Notes under the pieces: model-generated
Told to the model about the DNA's origin: nothing
What the model saw: the letters and a program-made list of their open reading frames with translations, nothing else
Database searches by the model: none
Source of the DNA: CAZJDV01 sp964544865
GTDB taxonomy: Bacteria > Chloroflexota > Dehalococcoidia > Lucifugimonadales > CAJWER01
Direction of reading: 5' to 3'
Length of the DNA stretch: 6,715 bases
Assembly: GCA_964544865.1 (NCBI GenBank)
Contig: CAZJDV010000114.1
Coordinates: 1 to 6,715 of the forward strand
Translations under genes and position numbers: made by a program
Shown here: positions 1 to 5,862 of the stretch, piece after piece
Layout of the letters: every line of letters starts with the position of its first letter
Numbering within the stretch: the stretch's first letter is position 1

Positions 1-108
1 GACGACTACGCGATGCCGGACTACCGTCAGTCGGCCGAGGAGTGGCGAAGCCTGCGAGACCAGGGCATCGACGCGTTCCGGATGGCCGTGGATAGACCGC
101 CTGATTGA
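1..108 (+). CDS. C-terminal end of an unrecognised protein (5' end outside window)
   Basis: Frame 1 is open from the first base and ends at TGA 106-108, giving 35 residues that begin DDYAMPDYRQ and end in VDRPPD. The composition (acidic and aromatic residues, an amphipathic EEWRSLRDQGIDAF stretch) and GC-rich third positions look like a genuine soluble C-terminus. I do not recognise the family. It runs in the same direction as the amidohydrolase, but 419 bases and a separate promoter lie between them, so an operon is unlikely. The stop codon lies at the edge of an 8-bp inverted repeat (100-107 with 131-138). Confidence 0.55.
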   Translation, partial: DDYAMPDYRQSAEEWRSLRDQGIDAFRMAVDRPPD

Positions 109-138
109 CATGGCCGCCCGTCTTGACGACCAATCAGG
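100..138. repeat. 8-bp inverted repeat spanning the end of the first gene
   Basis: CCTGATTG at 100-107 is matched perfectly by CAATCAGG at 131-138, with a 23-base loop. It could form a weak stem at the end of the upstream transcript, but it has no following T-run and the loop is long. I therefore do not call it a terminator. Confidence 0.35.
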
Positions 139-450
139 ATGCTCGGCGTCCGATGTCATAGCGGCCCATCCATACCGGTACCGTTCAGTGATTCATTCGT
201 TCTTCGCCGACGGGACACCGGCCCATCCCTAGTACCTGGTCACTCGAGGAAGCCAGCTACCAGCTTGGATACAGCCTTTGGCAACAGAAGTTGGATCACC
301 AGCAGTCCGTACACTGGAGAGCTGAATGTTTGTTGACGATCTTGTTGACGGATGTCGCAGCACAAGAGGTCACGGCATCGCCCATCAGCTTTGAATCTCA
401 GCGCCTGGGGTGGACAGGGTGCACTGCAAACGTGTCTAATGTTCCTGCTC
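109..450. other. Spacer with no recognisable gene
   Basis: This stretch lies between the first gene tail and the amidohydrolase promoter. Short open frames exist on both strands, but their translations are low in recognisable structure and lack convincing ribosome sites. The visible repeats are small: CGGCCCATCC at 162-171 and again at 219-228, and TTGTTGACG at 330-338 and 342-350. I see no RNA gene. It may be degraded sequence or long regulatory DNA. Confidence 0.5.
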
Positions 451-489
451 GGGCCGCAGCTTGCCGCCGTCCGGCCCCCTTGGTATGAT
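451..489 (+). promoter_or_regulatory. Sigma70-type promoter for the amidohydrolase, with a possible operator
   Basis: A -35 box TTGCCG (461-466) and a -10 box TATGAT (484-489) are separated by exactly 17 bases. Transcription would start about 30 bases before the ATG at 528. GGGCCG (451-456) and CGGCCC (472-477) form an inverted repeat centred on the -35 box, and CGGCCC recurs at 490-495. A repressor or activator site is possible. The boxes are seen directly; regulation is inferred. Confidence 0.55.
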
Positions 490-527
490 CGGCCCACCTT
501 CAGGAGTAACCCAAGCGGAGGACCACC

Positions 528-1400
528 ATGGACATGCTCGAATTCGTCGACACCCACGTACACTTCTGGGACCTCACGCACCCGGACCTGAACTACTCGT
601 GGCTCCAGCCCGATTCCGTGCACCCGCAACTCCGCGAGCAGCTCGACAGATTAAAGGGCAAGAACTACGTGGTCGATGACTTCATCGCCGAGACCCGCGG
701 CGCCAACGTCACCAAGGCGGTTCATGTGCAGGCCGCCGTCGGCATCGAGGACCCGGTCAAGGAGACTGAGTGGCTGCAGCAGGCCGCCGACCGCACCGGC
801 TTCCCCCAGGCCATCGTCGCCTACAGCAATCTCAAAGACCCCCGCGTGGAAGACGAGCTCGCCCGCCATCGTGGATATCCCAACGTCAGGGGGATTCGAG
901 ACTTCTCGGAAGGCGACTACCTAGTCGATCCGGACTTCCACCGCGGCTACGCCCTCCTGGAGCGGTTCGACCTGGTCGCCGGCTTAGACGTCAAGTGGGA
1001 GAACATGGCCAAGATGCGGGATCTGGCCGGCAAGTTCCCGAACGTCAGGGCCGTCCTCGACCACTGCGGGTTCCCGGAGGAGAGGACCGACGAGTACTTC
1101 GAGAGCTGGAGGAAGGGCATCACGACGCTGGCCGAGGCCGAGAACGTCGTGTGCAAGATCTCCGGCCTCGGCATGTGCGACTGGAGCTGGACCGTCGACA
1201 GCATTCGCCCCTGGATACTCCACTGCATCGACGCCTTCGGTCCGGAGCGTTGCATCTTCGCCAGCAACTGGCCGGTGGACAAGCTCTTCAGCACGTACGA
1301 CGTACTGATAGACGCCTACACGGAGATCGTGGCGGGTTTCAGCCCCGACGAGAAGACCGCCATGTTATCGGGCAACGCGAAGGAGCTCTACCGCTTGTGA
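528..1400 (+). CDS. Amidohydrolase family protein, likely sugar-lactone hydrolase (COG3618 / Amidohydro_2)
   Basis: This 290-residue protein has the length and motifs of COG3618 TIM-barrel metal hydrolases, the family of L-fuconolactonase, L-rhamnono-lactonase and 2-pyrone-4,6-dicarboxylate lactonase. These enzymes open cyclic esters in the cytoplasm. Visible motifs are the N-terminal metal site DTHVHFWD (D8, H10, H12), VHVQAAVG (H66), VLDHCGFP (H179), KISGLG (K210) and FASNWPVD (244-251). The last has Asn247 where many relatives have Asp (GSDWP), but SN-F/W-P-V-D forms also occur in the family, so I do not read this as an inactive enzyme. The start at 528 is set by GGAGG at 517-521 with 6-base spacing, just downstream of a good promoter. 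It ends in tandem stops TGA TAA. The substrate is not evident; a deoxy-sugar lactone is plausible from the nearby mutarotases. Confidence 0.88.
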   Translation: MDMLEFVDTHVHFWDLTHPDLNYSWLQPDSVHPQLREQLDRLKGKNYVVDDFIAETRGANVTKAVHVQAAVGIEDPVKETEWLQQAADRTGFPQAIVAYSNLKDPRVEDELARHRGYPNVRGIRDFSEGDYLVDPDFHRGYALLERFDLVAGLDVKWENMAKMRDLAGKFPNVRAVLDHCGFPEERTDEYFESWRKGITTLAEAENVVCKISGLGMCDWSWTVDSIRPWILHCIDAFGPERCIFASNWPVDKLFSTYDVLIDAYTEIVAGFSPDEKTAMLSGNAKELYRL

Positions 1401-1410
1401 TAAGGCGCGG

Positions 1411-1422
1411 GAGCCGCGGCTC
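1411..1422. repeat. 12-bp perfect palindrome after the amidohydrolase stop
   Basis: GAGCCGCGGCTC at 1411-1422 is a perfect palindrome starting 8 bases after the tandem stops. It has no loop and no T-run, so it is a poor intrinsic terminator. It lies between the amidohydrolase end and the terminase fragment break at 1441, so it may mark a rearrangement boundary or a protein site. Confidence 0.3.
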
Positions 1423-1440
1423 ATTCCAGCAGGAACACGT

Positions 1441-1533
1441 GCTGTAACCAGCGCGAATCGCCGCCTGTGTGGCGTTCAAACCAAGAAGATACTCGTCGAC
1501 CAACTGCCTTTCTTTGGGCGTGAGTTTGGCCAT
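1441..1533 (-). pseudogene. Truncated phage terminase small subunit (first 31 codons)
   Basis: Reading leftwards from ATG 1533, the first 31 residues include LTPKERQLVDEYL and LNATQAAIRAGYS. This is the hallmark N-terminus of the terminase small subunit (Terminase_2/XtmA), whose helix-turn-helix binds phage DNA during packaging. Full-length members run to about 150-200 residues. Here the similarity stops abruptly after AGYS at 1441. The frame then continues about 33 codons into sequence antisense to the amidohydrolase end with no family resemblance (CSCWNEPRL and onward). No large terminase, portal or integrase lies nearby. A GGAG lies only 2 bases before the ATG, too close for an ideal ribosome site. 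The identification rests on the motif alone but is strong; it is a prophage relic with its 3' part deleted. Confidence 0.75.
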
Positions 1534-1601
1534 TTCTCCAAAGCAAAGGAGCGCCTCAAGGTGTTCACTAGGACGCTCTGGGCTGTGCGGCAGTACTCAG
1601 C

Positions 1602-1925
1602 TTAGTCCATGTGGAAGTACTGCTCCAACACTACCATCGACTGGTCTGGGCGCGAGCCAGGTGGAATCTCAAAATAGGGCGCGAACTTCTCCTGCCAGCG
1701 CAGGTTGACCTGCTCCTTGGCTATTCCATCGAGAGAAGCCTGAAAGCTTTCATCAACCTCGCAGTAGCCGAATATCGTTCCGTCGTCTTGTATGAACATG
1801 GTGTAGTTGTGCCAGCCGGTCCTGGTCAAGGCGTCCAGAAGCTCCGGCCACACGTCTTCGTGCATCTTCCTGTACTGTTGCACCTTGTCCTGCTTTACCT
1901 TGAGCAAGAAACCTACCCTCTGCAT
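1602..1925 (-). CDS. rhaM: L-rhamnose mutarotase
   Basis: This 107-residue protein matches the L-rhamnose mutarotase family (PF05336; E. coli RhaM/YiiL has 104). The enzyme interconverts alpha and beta anomers of L-rhamnose or related sugars in the cytoplasm as a small ferredoxin-like dimer. The family pattern is plain: GFLLKV near the start, Tyr18 and His22 in YRKMHEDVWPEL (the same spacing as the E. coli active-site Tyr18/His22), GWHNYTMF, FGYCEVD, LRWQEKF and the C-terminal LEQYFHMD. The start at 1925 is preceded by GGAG at 1931-1934 with 5-base spacing. It lies just downstream of a broken paralogue in the same orientation, so this may be the surviving copy of a tandem pair. Environmental genomes carry many such genes outside classical rhamnose operons, so the substrate is uncertain. 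Confidence 0.9.
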   Translation of the reverse strand: MQRVGFLLKVKQDKVQQYRKMHEDVWPELLDALTRTGWHNYTMFIQDDGTIFGYCEVDESFQASLDGIAKEQVNLRWQEKFAPYFEIPPGSRPDQSMVVLEQYFHMD

Positions 1926-2055
1926 GGCGTCTCCATTCGGTGAGAATTAGGGCGCCCCTTGAAGCGTCGCACCTGGGACTGTTCCCTTGGTTTTGGTGAC
2001 GCTTCGGGTCGACTCCCTTAGCTGCAACGTCAACGATACCTGTGGACTCCGTGTG

Positions 2056-2260
2056 GATTCCCTTCAGACATTTCTCGAAGCTCTTCTCAGCCTCGAAGTA
2101 GCCGAAGAGTAGCCCGTCCTCTCGTAGGAACAGAGAGAAGTTGCGCCAGCCCCCCCCGGCGAAGCGCCTCGAGGAGCTCCGGCGACACGTTCCTATGCCG
2201 CTCCTTGTACTCGTCCAGCGAGTCCTCGCGGACCTTCAGAAAGAATCCTGCTCTCTCCAT
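2056..2260 (-). pseudogene. Second L-rhamnose mutarotase copy, frameshifted and truncated
   Basis: From ATG 2260 (AGGAGG at 2268-2273, 7-base spacing) the protein begins MERAGFFLKV and keeps Tyr18 and His22 (YKERHRNVSPEL), as in the intact copy. At codon 38 the frame breaks in a run of eight G on the coding strand (C at 2150-2157). Removing one G restores GGWRNFSLFL, then LLFGYFEAEKSFEK and CLKGI, matching the intact copy up to 2056. Across the 68 alignable residues the copies share about half their positions by my count, so they are old paralogues and not a fresh duplication. The last third of the family (LRWQEKF to the end) is missing. After 2056 the restored frame runs open without similarity into the neighbouring gene. 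A longer upstream ATG at 2302 is less likely because it lacks this ribosome site. The G-run change could be a sequencing error; the missing 3' third cannot be. Confidence 0.85.
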
Positions 2261-2302
2261 CCAGGGTCCTCCTCGGCGCAGCCGGGCCTGCGACACCCGC
2301 AC

Positions 2303-2456
2303 CCTGTCTTATGAGAACGCTTCATGATACGAATGGGGTCAACGCGATGACTCAATATGGTTTGACAGGCTCACATGAGCGGGAAGAGCCGCGGGCCGCT
2401 CACGCTGTGCCCGTCGAGGGGCCCGTTCTCTGGCTGCGAACTTCTCACTCAGGACG
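2303..2456. other. Intergenic region downstream of the Gfo/Idh/MocA gene
   Basis: No gene is evident here. An imperfectly spaced inverted repeat, GAGCGG (2378-2383) with CCGCTC (about 2397-2402), lies roughly 55 bases past the oxidoreductase stop. It has no T-run on the minus strand, so I do not call it a terminator with any confidence. Confidence 0.35.
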
Positions 2457-3515
2457 CTAGCTCAACTCCTCGGTCCTCACGGGCATGCCGGAGTCGGCCG
2501 ACCTGTACGCGGCCTCCAGCAGTTCCACGGTGTGCGCCGCCACCCTCCCCGGCGCCAGGTTCTCCCCATCGCCGAGCACCAGGTCCGCCAGGGTCCGGGA
2601 GGGCAGATGGGCCGGGTAGATTTCGTCATCGGCGAGGTTGGGGAAGACCTCGGCCTTGCCGTCGTTGTAGTAGACATCGGCCCTGCCGTGGATGATGTCC
2701 TGTCGGATCTGCCCCTTCGTGCCGTAGTACCTGAACTCCTGGTTCTGGTCCTGCTCGGGCCGCACGCTTCCGGACGCCCCCATGGTCCCTATCGCTCCGT
2801 TGTCCAGCCGGTAGCTGATGGCGTCGACCAGGTCGACCTGCAGGTCGAAGTTCCCCATGTACGCGAACACCTCCGTCGCCCGAAGTCCGGTCACCCAGAA
2901 CACCATCCCCATGGCGTGGGAGAGCTGTGTTTGCCCCTGCCCGCCGCCGGCGATCTCGGGGTCCGAGTAGGTGTCCTGCCTCGGGAGGGTCACCGGAAAC
3001 TCGAAGACCGAGGTGTAGTCCTGCGGCCGGCTCCGGAGGAAGGACTCCAGCATGGAGGCGAACAGGCCGGAGACGTACAGGAGGTCTCCGATACCCCCCA
3101 ACTGGACGATATCCCGTACCCTTCGAGCGTGGCTGGTGAACTGGAACGTGGTCCCAACCATGAGCTCGAGGCCCTGCTTCGCGGCGCGATCGACCAGGTC
3201 CCATGCGTGGGCCGCCGTCAGGACCATCGGCTTCTCCACGAGCACATTCACGCCGGCGTCCAGGGCGTCGCGCGCGATCTCGTAGTGGTAGGCGTGGGGC
3301 ACCGCGATCACCACACCTTCGACCTTCGGGAGCAGGTCGCGATAGTCCTCGAAGGTCCCGTCCACCTCGTAGTAGGTGGACGCGGTCCTCAGCTTTTCGG
3401 CATTGGGGTCCGCGATCCCCACCAGATCGGCTTTTTCATAAGTGCGGAGACTAGGGATGTGTTCCTGGGTGGCCCACCATCCGGCGCCGATGACCCCGAT
3501 TGTCGCCCTGCGCAT
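2457..3515 (-). CDS. Gfo/Idh/MocA family NAD(P)-dependent oxidoreductase
   Basis: Starting at ATG 3515 this is a 352-residue protein, normal for the family, which oxidises or reduces sugars, inositols and amino-sugars with NAD(P). The N-terminal Rossmann fold shows GVIGAGWW (7-14) with Asp36 after the second strand, suggesting NAD preference. EKP at 94-96 is the conserved cofactor and active-site motif, and GGGQGQTQLSHAMG holds the likely catalytic His200. The second half (from about 125) fits the beta-sheet substrate domain. An upstream open frame reaches 3617, but 3515 is favoured by GGGAGGGG at 3520-3527 and by the Rossmann strand starting at residue 4. A promoter lies at 3564-3593. The downstream minus-strand mutarotases suggest work on a free sugar; the exact substrate cannot be read from sequence. 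Confidence 0.9.
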   Translation of the reverse strand: MRRATIGVIGAGWWATQEHIPSLRTYEKADLVGIADPNAEKLRTASTYYEVDGTFEDYRDLLPKVEGVVIAVPHAYHYEIARDALDAGVNVLVEKPMVLTAAHAWDLVDRAAKQGLELMVGTTFQFTSHARRVRDIVQLGGIGDLLYVSGLFASMLESFLRSRPQDYTSVFEFPVTLPRQDTYSDPEIAGGGQGQTQLSHAMGMVFWVTGLRATEVFAYMGNFDLQVDLVDAISYRLDNGAIGTMGASGSVRPEQDQNQEFRYYGTKGQIRQDIIHGRADVYYNDGKAEVFPNLADDEIYPAHLPSRTLADLVLGDGENLAPGRVAAHTVELLEAAYRSADSGMPVRTEELS

Positions 3516-3563
3516 GCTACCCCTCCCGGACTGTGATCGGGCACTCGATGACCAGTATAGCTT

Positions 3564-3593
3564 AGGATAAGGGGCGCCGCGTCTAGATGTCAA
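3564..3593 (-). promoter_or_regulatory. Promoter for the Gfo/Idh/MocA gene
   Basis: On the minus strand a consensus -35 TTGACA (plus coordinates 3588-3593) and TATCCT (3564-3569) are separated by 18 bases. A second A/T-rich box, TATACT, lies at 3554-3559 and could shift the start. The predicted 5' leader is about 40-50 bases, ending in the ribosome site at 3520-3527. The gene may therefore be transcribed independently of the VOC gene upstream. Confidence 0.5.
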
Positions 3594-3684
3594 CAAGCTC
3601 TGCCGGGGGCGCGACAAGCATCCGCCGAATCAAGTGGTTGACGGCATTCGTGAGTGAAACTACCAGCAGCCAGTCGGTCCAGTT
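3583..3684 (-). other. Possible coding remnant downstream of the VOC gene
   Basis: A minus-strand frame different from the VOC frame gives 33 residues, starting NWTDWLLVVSL, containing NHLIRRMLVAPPAEL and ending at TAG 3583-3585. The hydrophobic-to-basic pattern and GC-rich third positions look protein-like and resemble a membrane-protein tail. It has no start codon of its own, and its end overlaps the -35 box of the next gene. It could be a relic or chance, and I do not recognise a family. Confidence 0.2.
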
Positions 3685-4156
3685 AGCCCGTTCCGGGAGC
3701 GGGGGCAGGTGCTCGCTCTATGAACTCCAGCCAGTTGCCGTCGGGGTCCTGAAGGTAACAGGCCTTCCGCGCCCACGGGTATTCGGCACCGGGACGGACG
3801 GCTGGGCGATTGACGAACTTCACTCCCCTTGCCAAGAACTCTCTGTACAGAGAGTCCAGGTCGTCTACGATGACTCCCAGGTGAGTGGCGCCCACATCGT
3901 TAAGGGCCTTAGGTGCCATCCCACCGCCCTTCGGTTCCAGATATTGCATAAGTTCCACCGAGTGTCTCATGTCGCCATTGCTTAGATATACAATGTGTAG
4001 CTTTACACCGTCGTAGCCCAACACCTGGGAGATGAATTCGCCCTCCAATACCGTGTTGCGTTCCTCTTGAAGTCCCAGCAGGTCTCGGTAGAATGCCAGA
4101 GACCTCTCCATGTCGCTTACGACAAAGCCGGTATGGTTCATCCAGTCTACCTTCAT
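3683..4156 (-). CDS. VOC superfamily metalloenzyme (glyoxalase / extradiol dioxygenase fold)
   Basis: This 157-residue protein, counted from ATG 4156, carries both beta-alpha-beta-beta-beta modules of the vicinal oxygen chelate fold. All four expected metal ligands are present: His8 (MNHTGFVV), Glu68 (HSVELMQY), His92 (THLGVIVDD) and Glu144 (GNWLEFIE). YLQDPDGNWLEF is the classical C-terminal module signature. The ligands imply an active divalent-metal enzyme, but the family spans glyoxalase I, methylmalonyl-CoA epimerase, dioxygenases and resistance proteins, and nothing here selects among them. A GTG at 4171 in the same frame is an alternative start; 4156 is preferred because GGGGGC lies just upstream, though that site is weak. 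The tail APAPAPGTG is low complexity. The gene directly follows a broken fragment, whose 47-codon ATG frame ends in an ATGA overlap with this start. Confidence 0.85.
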   Translation of the reverse strand: MKVDWMNHTGFVVSDMERSLAFYRDLLGLQEERNTVLEGEFISQVLGYDGVKLHIVYLSNGDMRHSVELMQYLEPKGGGMAPKALNDVGATHLGVIVDDLDSLYREFLARGVKFVNRPAVRPGAEYPWARKACYLQDPDGNWLEFIERAPAPAPGTG

Positions 4157-4159
4157 ATT

Positions 4160-4296
4160 TGCCCCCGGCACGCACAGAAAAGTGGATAAGGTCGCGGTGA
4201 CTGCGGCTGGTGACCTTGCGCTCTATGTCGGCGTCCCAGTCCGCGAACCTGGGAAACGTGTTTGGCGCCTTCGGTAGCTAGCTTCTCAGCGGTCAT
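4160..4296 (-). pseudogene. 5' fragment of an unrecognised gene, frameshifted by a 4-bp duplication
   Basis: An ATG at 4296 has a strong ribosome site (AAGGAG at 4304-4309, 7-base spacing). After MTAEK the ATG frame turns into arginine- and proline-rich text that is not protein-like. A neighbouring frame is clearly coding in codon choice and reads LPKAPNTFPRFADWD, then IERKVTSRSHRDLIHFSV. The break coincides with a tandem GCTAGCTA; removing one GCTA joins MTAEK to LPKAPNTF in a single frame. About 40 residues are visible before the sequence runs into the VOC start, so the 3' part is missing. I do not recognise the family. The duplication could be slippage or a small transposon or repair footprint. 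Confidence 0.5.
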
Positions 4297-4384
4297 CGCC
4301 ACGCTCCTTCTTGATGTTAGCCGGAGCTGCCCACATCAGCCGACTTGCGGCCAAAGCAGGCGTCTATCCTCGATGGCCAAACAA

Positions 4385-4496
4385 CTACAAGGGACTTCCG
4401 ACCCTGTCAATTGGCTTGCCCATCGCAAAGGACTCTATCACCAATGACATGGCCGCCGTGTATCACCTCGAAAAGTCCTTCCGGTCGTGACGTGCC
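4385..4496 (-). pseudogene. 3' remnant of an unrecognised gene
   Basis: On the minus strand a protein-like stretch runs from about 4496 (SRPEGLFEVIHGGHVI). It then needs a one-base shift near 4442 to continue as VIESFAMGKPIDRVGSPL, ending at TAG 4385-4387. The stop is followed about 90 bases later by the ribosome site of the next fragment, an order expected for neighbouring genes on one transcript. Upstream of 4496 no coherent coding frame is seen. I infer the C-terminal end of a decayed gene; the family is unknown and the call is tentative. Confidence 0.3.
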
Positions 4497-4654
4497 GGGC
4501 AACGGGCGATGCGCCCGATGCCGCTAGCACGGACGCACTATCTTGATGGGGCAAGATCGGGGTCGAGGGTAGCTGACGGTTATGACGCTGAAAGCGTAAA
4601 CTAGCACCGGCGCAATACGAACAACCTCACTTTGTCTCATAAGATTGAGCACGG
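4497..4654. other. Non-coding junction between minus- and plus-strand blocks
   Basis: I see no gene, terminator or RNA in this stretch. It separates leftward remnants from rightward ones and contains multiple stops in all frames I followed. It may be worn-down coding DNA. Confidence 0.4.
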
Positions 4655-4858
4655 GTGCACTGGCGGCTCGCGGACACGGTGGGTCTCGTCGATGGCGTGC
4701 CCACCAGGCAGTCGTACGATGTGTTCAACGATCTCGCAGCATATGTCGACGCGCAGCTGGCGCGGGTCAAGGAGATCGTGGACACGGACGTGGAGGCCTC
4801 TACCGACCTGGTCCATGAGCTTAAAGTACCGGAGATCGTTCCAGGATCCATGCGCTAA
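4655..4858 (+). pseudogene. C-terminal tail fragment, possibly of a BNR/VPS10-type repeat glycosidase
   Basis: The frame ending at TAA 4856-4858 gives up to 67 residues with convincing coding composition: GVPTRQSYDVFNDLAAYVDA, then QLARVKEIVDTDVEASTDL and VPEIVP. This resembles the helical tail (PTxxxYDVFxxL...LDxQLA...DVxAFN...VPAI) that I recall at the end of large beta-propeller BNR/sortilin-like 'glycosyl hydrolase' proteins, which exceed 900 residues. The frame is closed by TGA at 4646-4648, and no propeller repeats lie upstream, so only the tail remains. The GTG at 4655 is probably not a real start, as no ribosome site precedes it. The family match is from memory of the pattern; the fragment status is directly visible. 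Confidence 0.45.
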
Positions 4859-5002
4859 GGCCATGAGTAATACCGTAGGCGGATAAAGTCTTCGCACGCG
4901 GCCTCCCTTCACTGGGGCAAAGGACACTGCTCGGGCTCAGGCAGCTTGGTAGGGGCAATTCCGTCTGATAAGCTACAGGATATCACTAACAAGGAGTGTG
5001 GG
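4859..5002. promoter_or_regulatory. Leader region upstream of the RidA-DAO pair
   Basis: No gene is seen. A weak promoter guess is TTGGTA (4946-4951), 17 bases, then TAAGCT (4969-4974), which matches the -10 consensus poorly. The ribosome site AAGGAG (4991-4996) is clear. The operon must be driven from here or further upstream, but I cannot name its promoter with confidence. Confidence 0.25.
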
Positions 5003-5391
5003 ATGCCCAACGAGGCTATCAAACCGACGGACGTGCATTTGCCATGGGGCGAAGCTTTACTCATGCCTTCAAGGCCGGGAACACAGTGTACACCGCGGGT
5101 CAGGTCGCCCTGGATAAGGACGGAAACCTGGTAGGCAAGGGAGACATCTCGGCCCAGGCGAATCAGGTGTTGCTCAACTTACAGGCGGTGCTGAGGGCGG
5201 CAGGGGCCTCCATGCAGGATGTGGTCAAGCTCAACATGTATCTAACCGGCCAGGCTGATCTCACCAAGGTGCGGGAGGTGCGCCAGCGGTACTTTACAGG
5301 AGAGTTTCCAGCCGCCACCGGGATGTTCGTCTCCGCCCTGGCAGACCCGGACTTCCTGATAGAGATCGACGCGATAGCCGTTCAAAGCTGA
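5003..5391 (+). pseudogene. RidA/YjgF-family protein gene with a one-base frameshift
   Basis: ATG 5003 follows AAGGAG (4991-4996) by 6 bases and starts MPNEAIKPTDVHLPWGEA. The frame then fails and the RidA body continues in another frame: THAFKAGNTVYTAGQVALDK, NLQAVLRAAGAS, VVKLNMYLT, REVRQRYF and IEIDAIAV to TGA 5389-5391. One missing base in the TTT at 5056-5058 explains it; with it restored the product is about 129 residues, normal for the family. RidA enzymes hydrolyse reactive enamines/imines. At the position of the canonical catalytic arginine (FPARS in E. coli RidA) this protein reads FPAAT (alanine codon 5314-5316), so it belongs with non-canonical Rid subgroups and may not be an imine deaminase. 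A GTG at 4996 could start the downstream frame, but it lies on the ribosome site and gives an N-terminus unlike the family. Confidence 0.82.
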
Positions 5392-5842
5392 GAAGGAGGC
5401 AACACCTATGACTGTTTCCGTCTGGCAAGAGATGGCTAGTGATCCAATCACAGTCACACACGACATCGTTGTTGTCGGCGCCGGCCTGGTAGGCTCCCAT
5501 CTGGCAGGTCTGCTGACCGAGGCTGGGAAAGACGTGGCGCTCGTCGAGGTCCGCCATCCAGCGCCCGGTGCCAGCGGCCGGAACGGCGGATTCCTGCTCA
5601 TTGGGGTGCGCCACTCCTATGTCGAGGCCATTGAGCGCTGGGGCCGAGAAGAGGCCCGCGACCTATGGCGCCTGACGGATGAGAACGTCCGGCGCATGCG
5701 AGAGCTGTCAGTGCGCTTTGACATCGAGCACGAGGAGATAGGGGCCAGCTATATTGCCAACGACGAAGCCCTGGCGCTCAAGCTCCGTGAGAGCGAGAAG
5801 TTGCTGATACGCGACGGGTTCGCGGCTGAGTACGTGGCTGGG

Positions 5843-5862
5843 GACCCTCTCAAGCGAGGGTC
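5843..5862. repeat. 7-bp inverted repeat at the first oxidase frameshift
   Basis: GACCCTC (5843-5849) pairs perfectly with GAGGGTC (5856-5862) across a 6-base loop. The missing base needed to restore the oxidase frame falls at the arm-loop boundary (5849-5853). This is a compact, stable hairpin. Confidence 0.7.

Noticed and set aside
1266..1268. Asn247 in FASNWPVD as evidence of an inactive amidohydrolase
   Set aside because: Asn at this position also occurs in family members (SNFPVD forms), and the other metal-site residues are present.
770..1447. A 225-codon plus-strand open frame
   Set aside because: It is an arginine- and proline-rich shadow of the amidohydrolase in another frame.
2150..2157. 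Programmed ribosomal frameshifting at the G-run of the second mutarotase
   Set aside because: The gene also lacks its 3' third, so a functional frameshift product is unlikely.
2378..2402. Intrinsic terminator after the Gfo/Idh/MocA gene
   Set aside because: The arms are only 6 bp, the loop is long, and there is no T-run on the transcribed side.
2532..3536. A 334-codon plus-strand open frame
   Set aside because: It is antisense to the Gfo/Idh/MocA gene, lacks any family motif, and arises from the GC-rich third positions of the real gene.
4153..4296. A 47-codon ORF from ATG 4296 ending in an ATGA overlap with the VOC start, as a real coupled small gene
   Set aside because: After MTAEK its residues and codons are unlike coding sequence, while the adjacent frame is clearly coding; the overlap is probably accidental.
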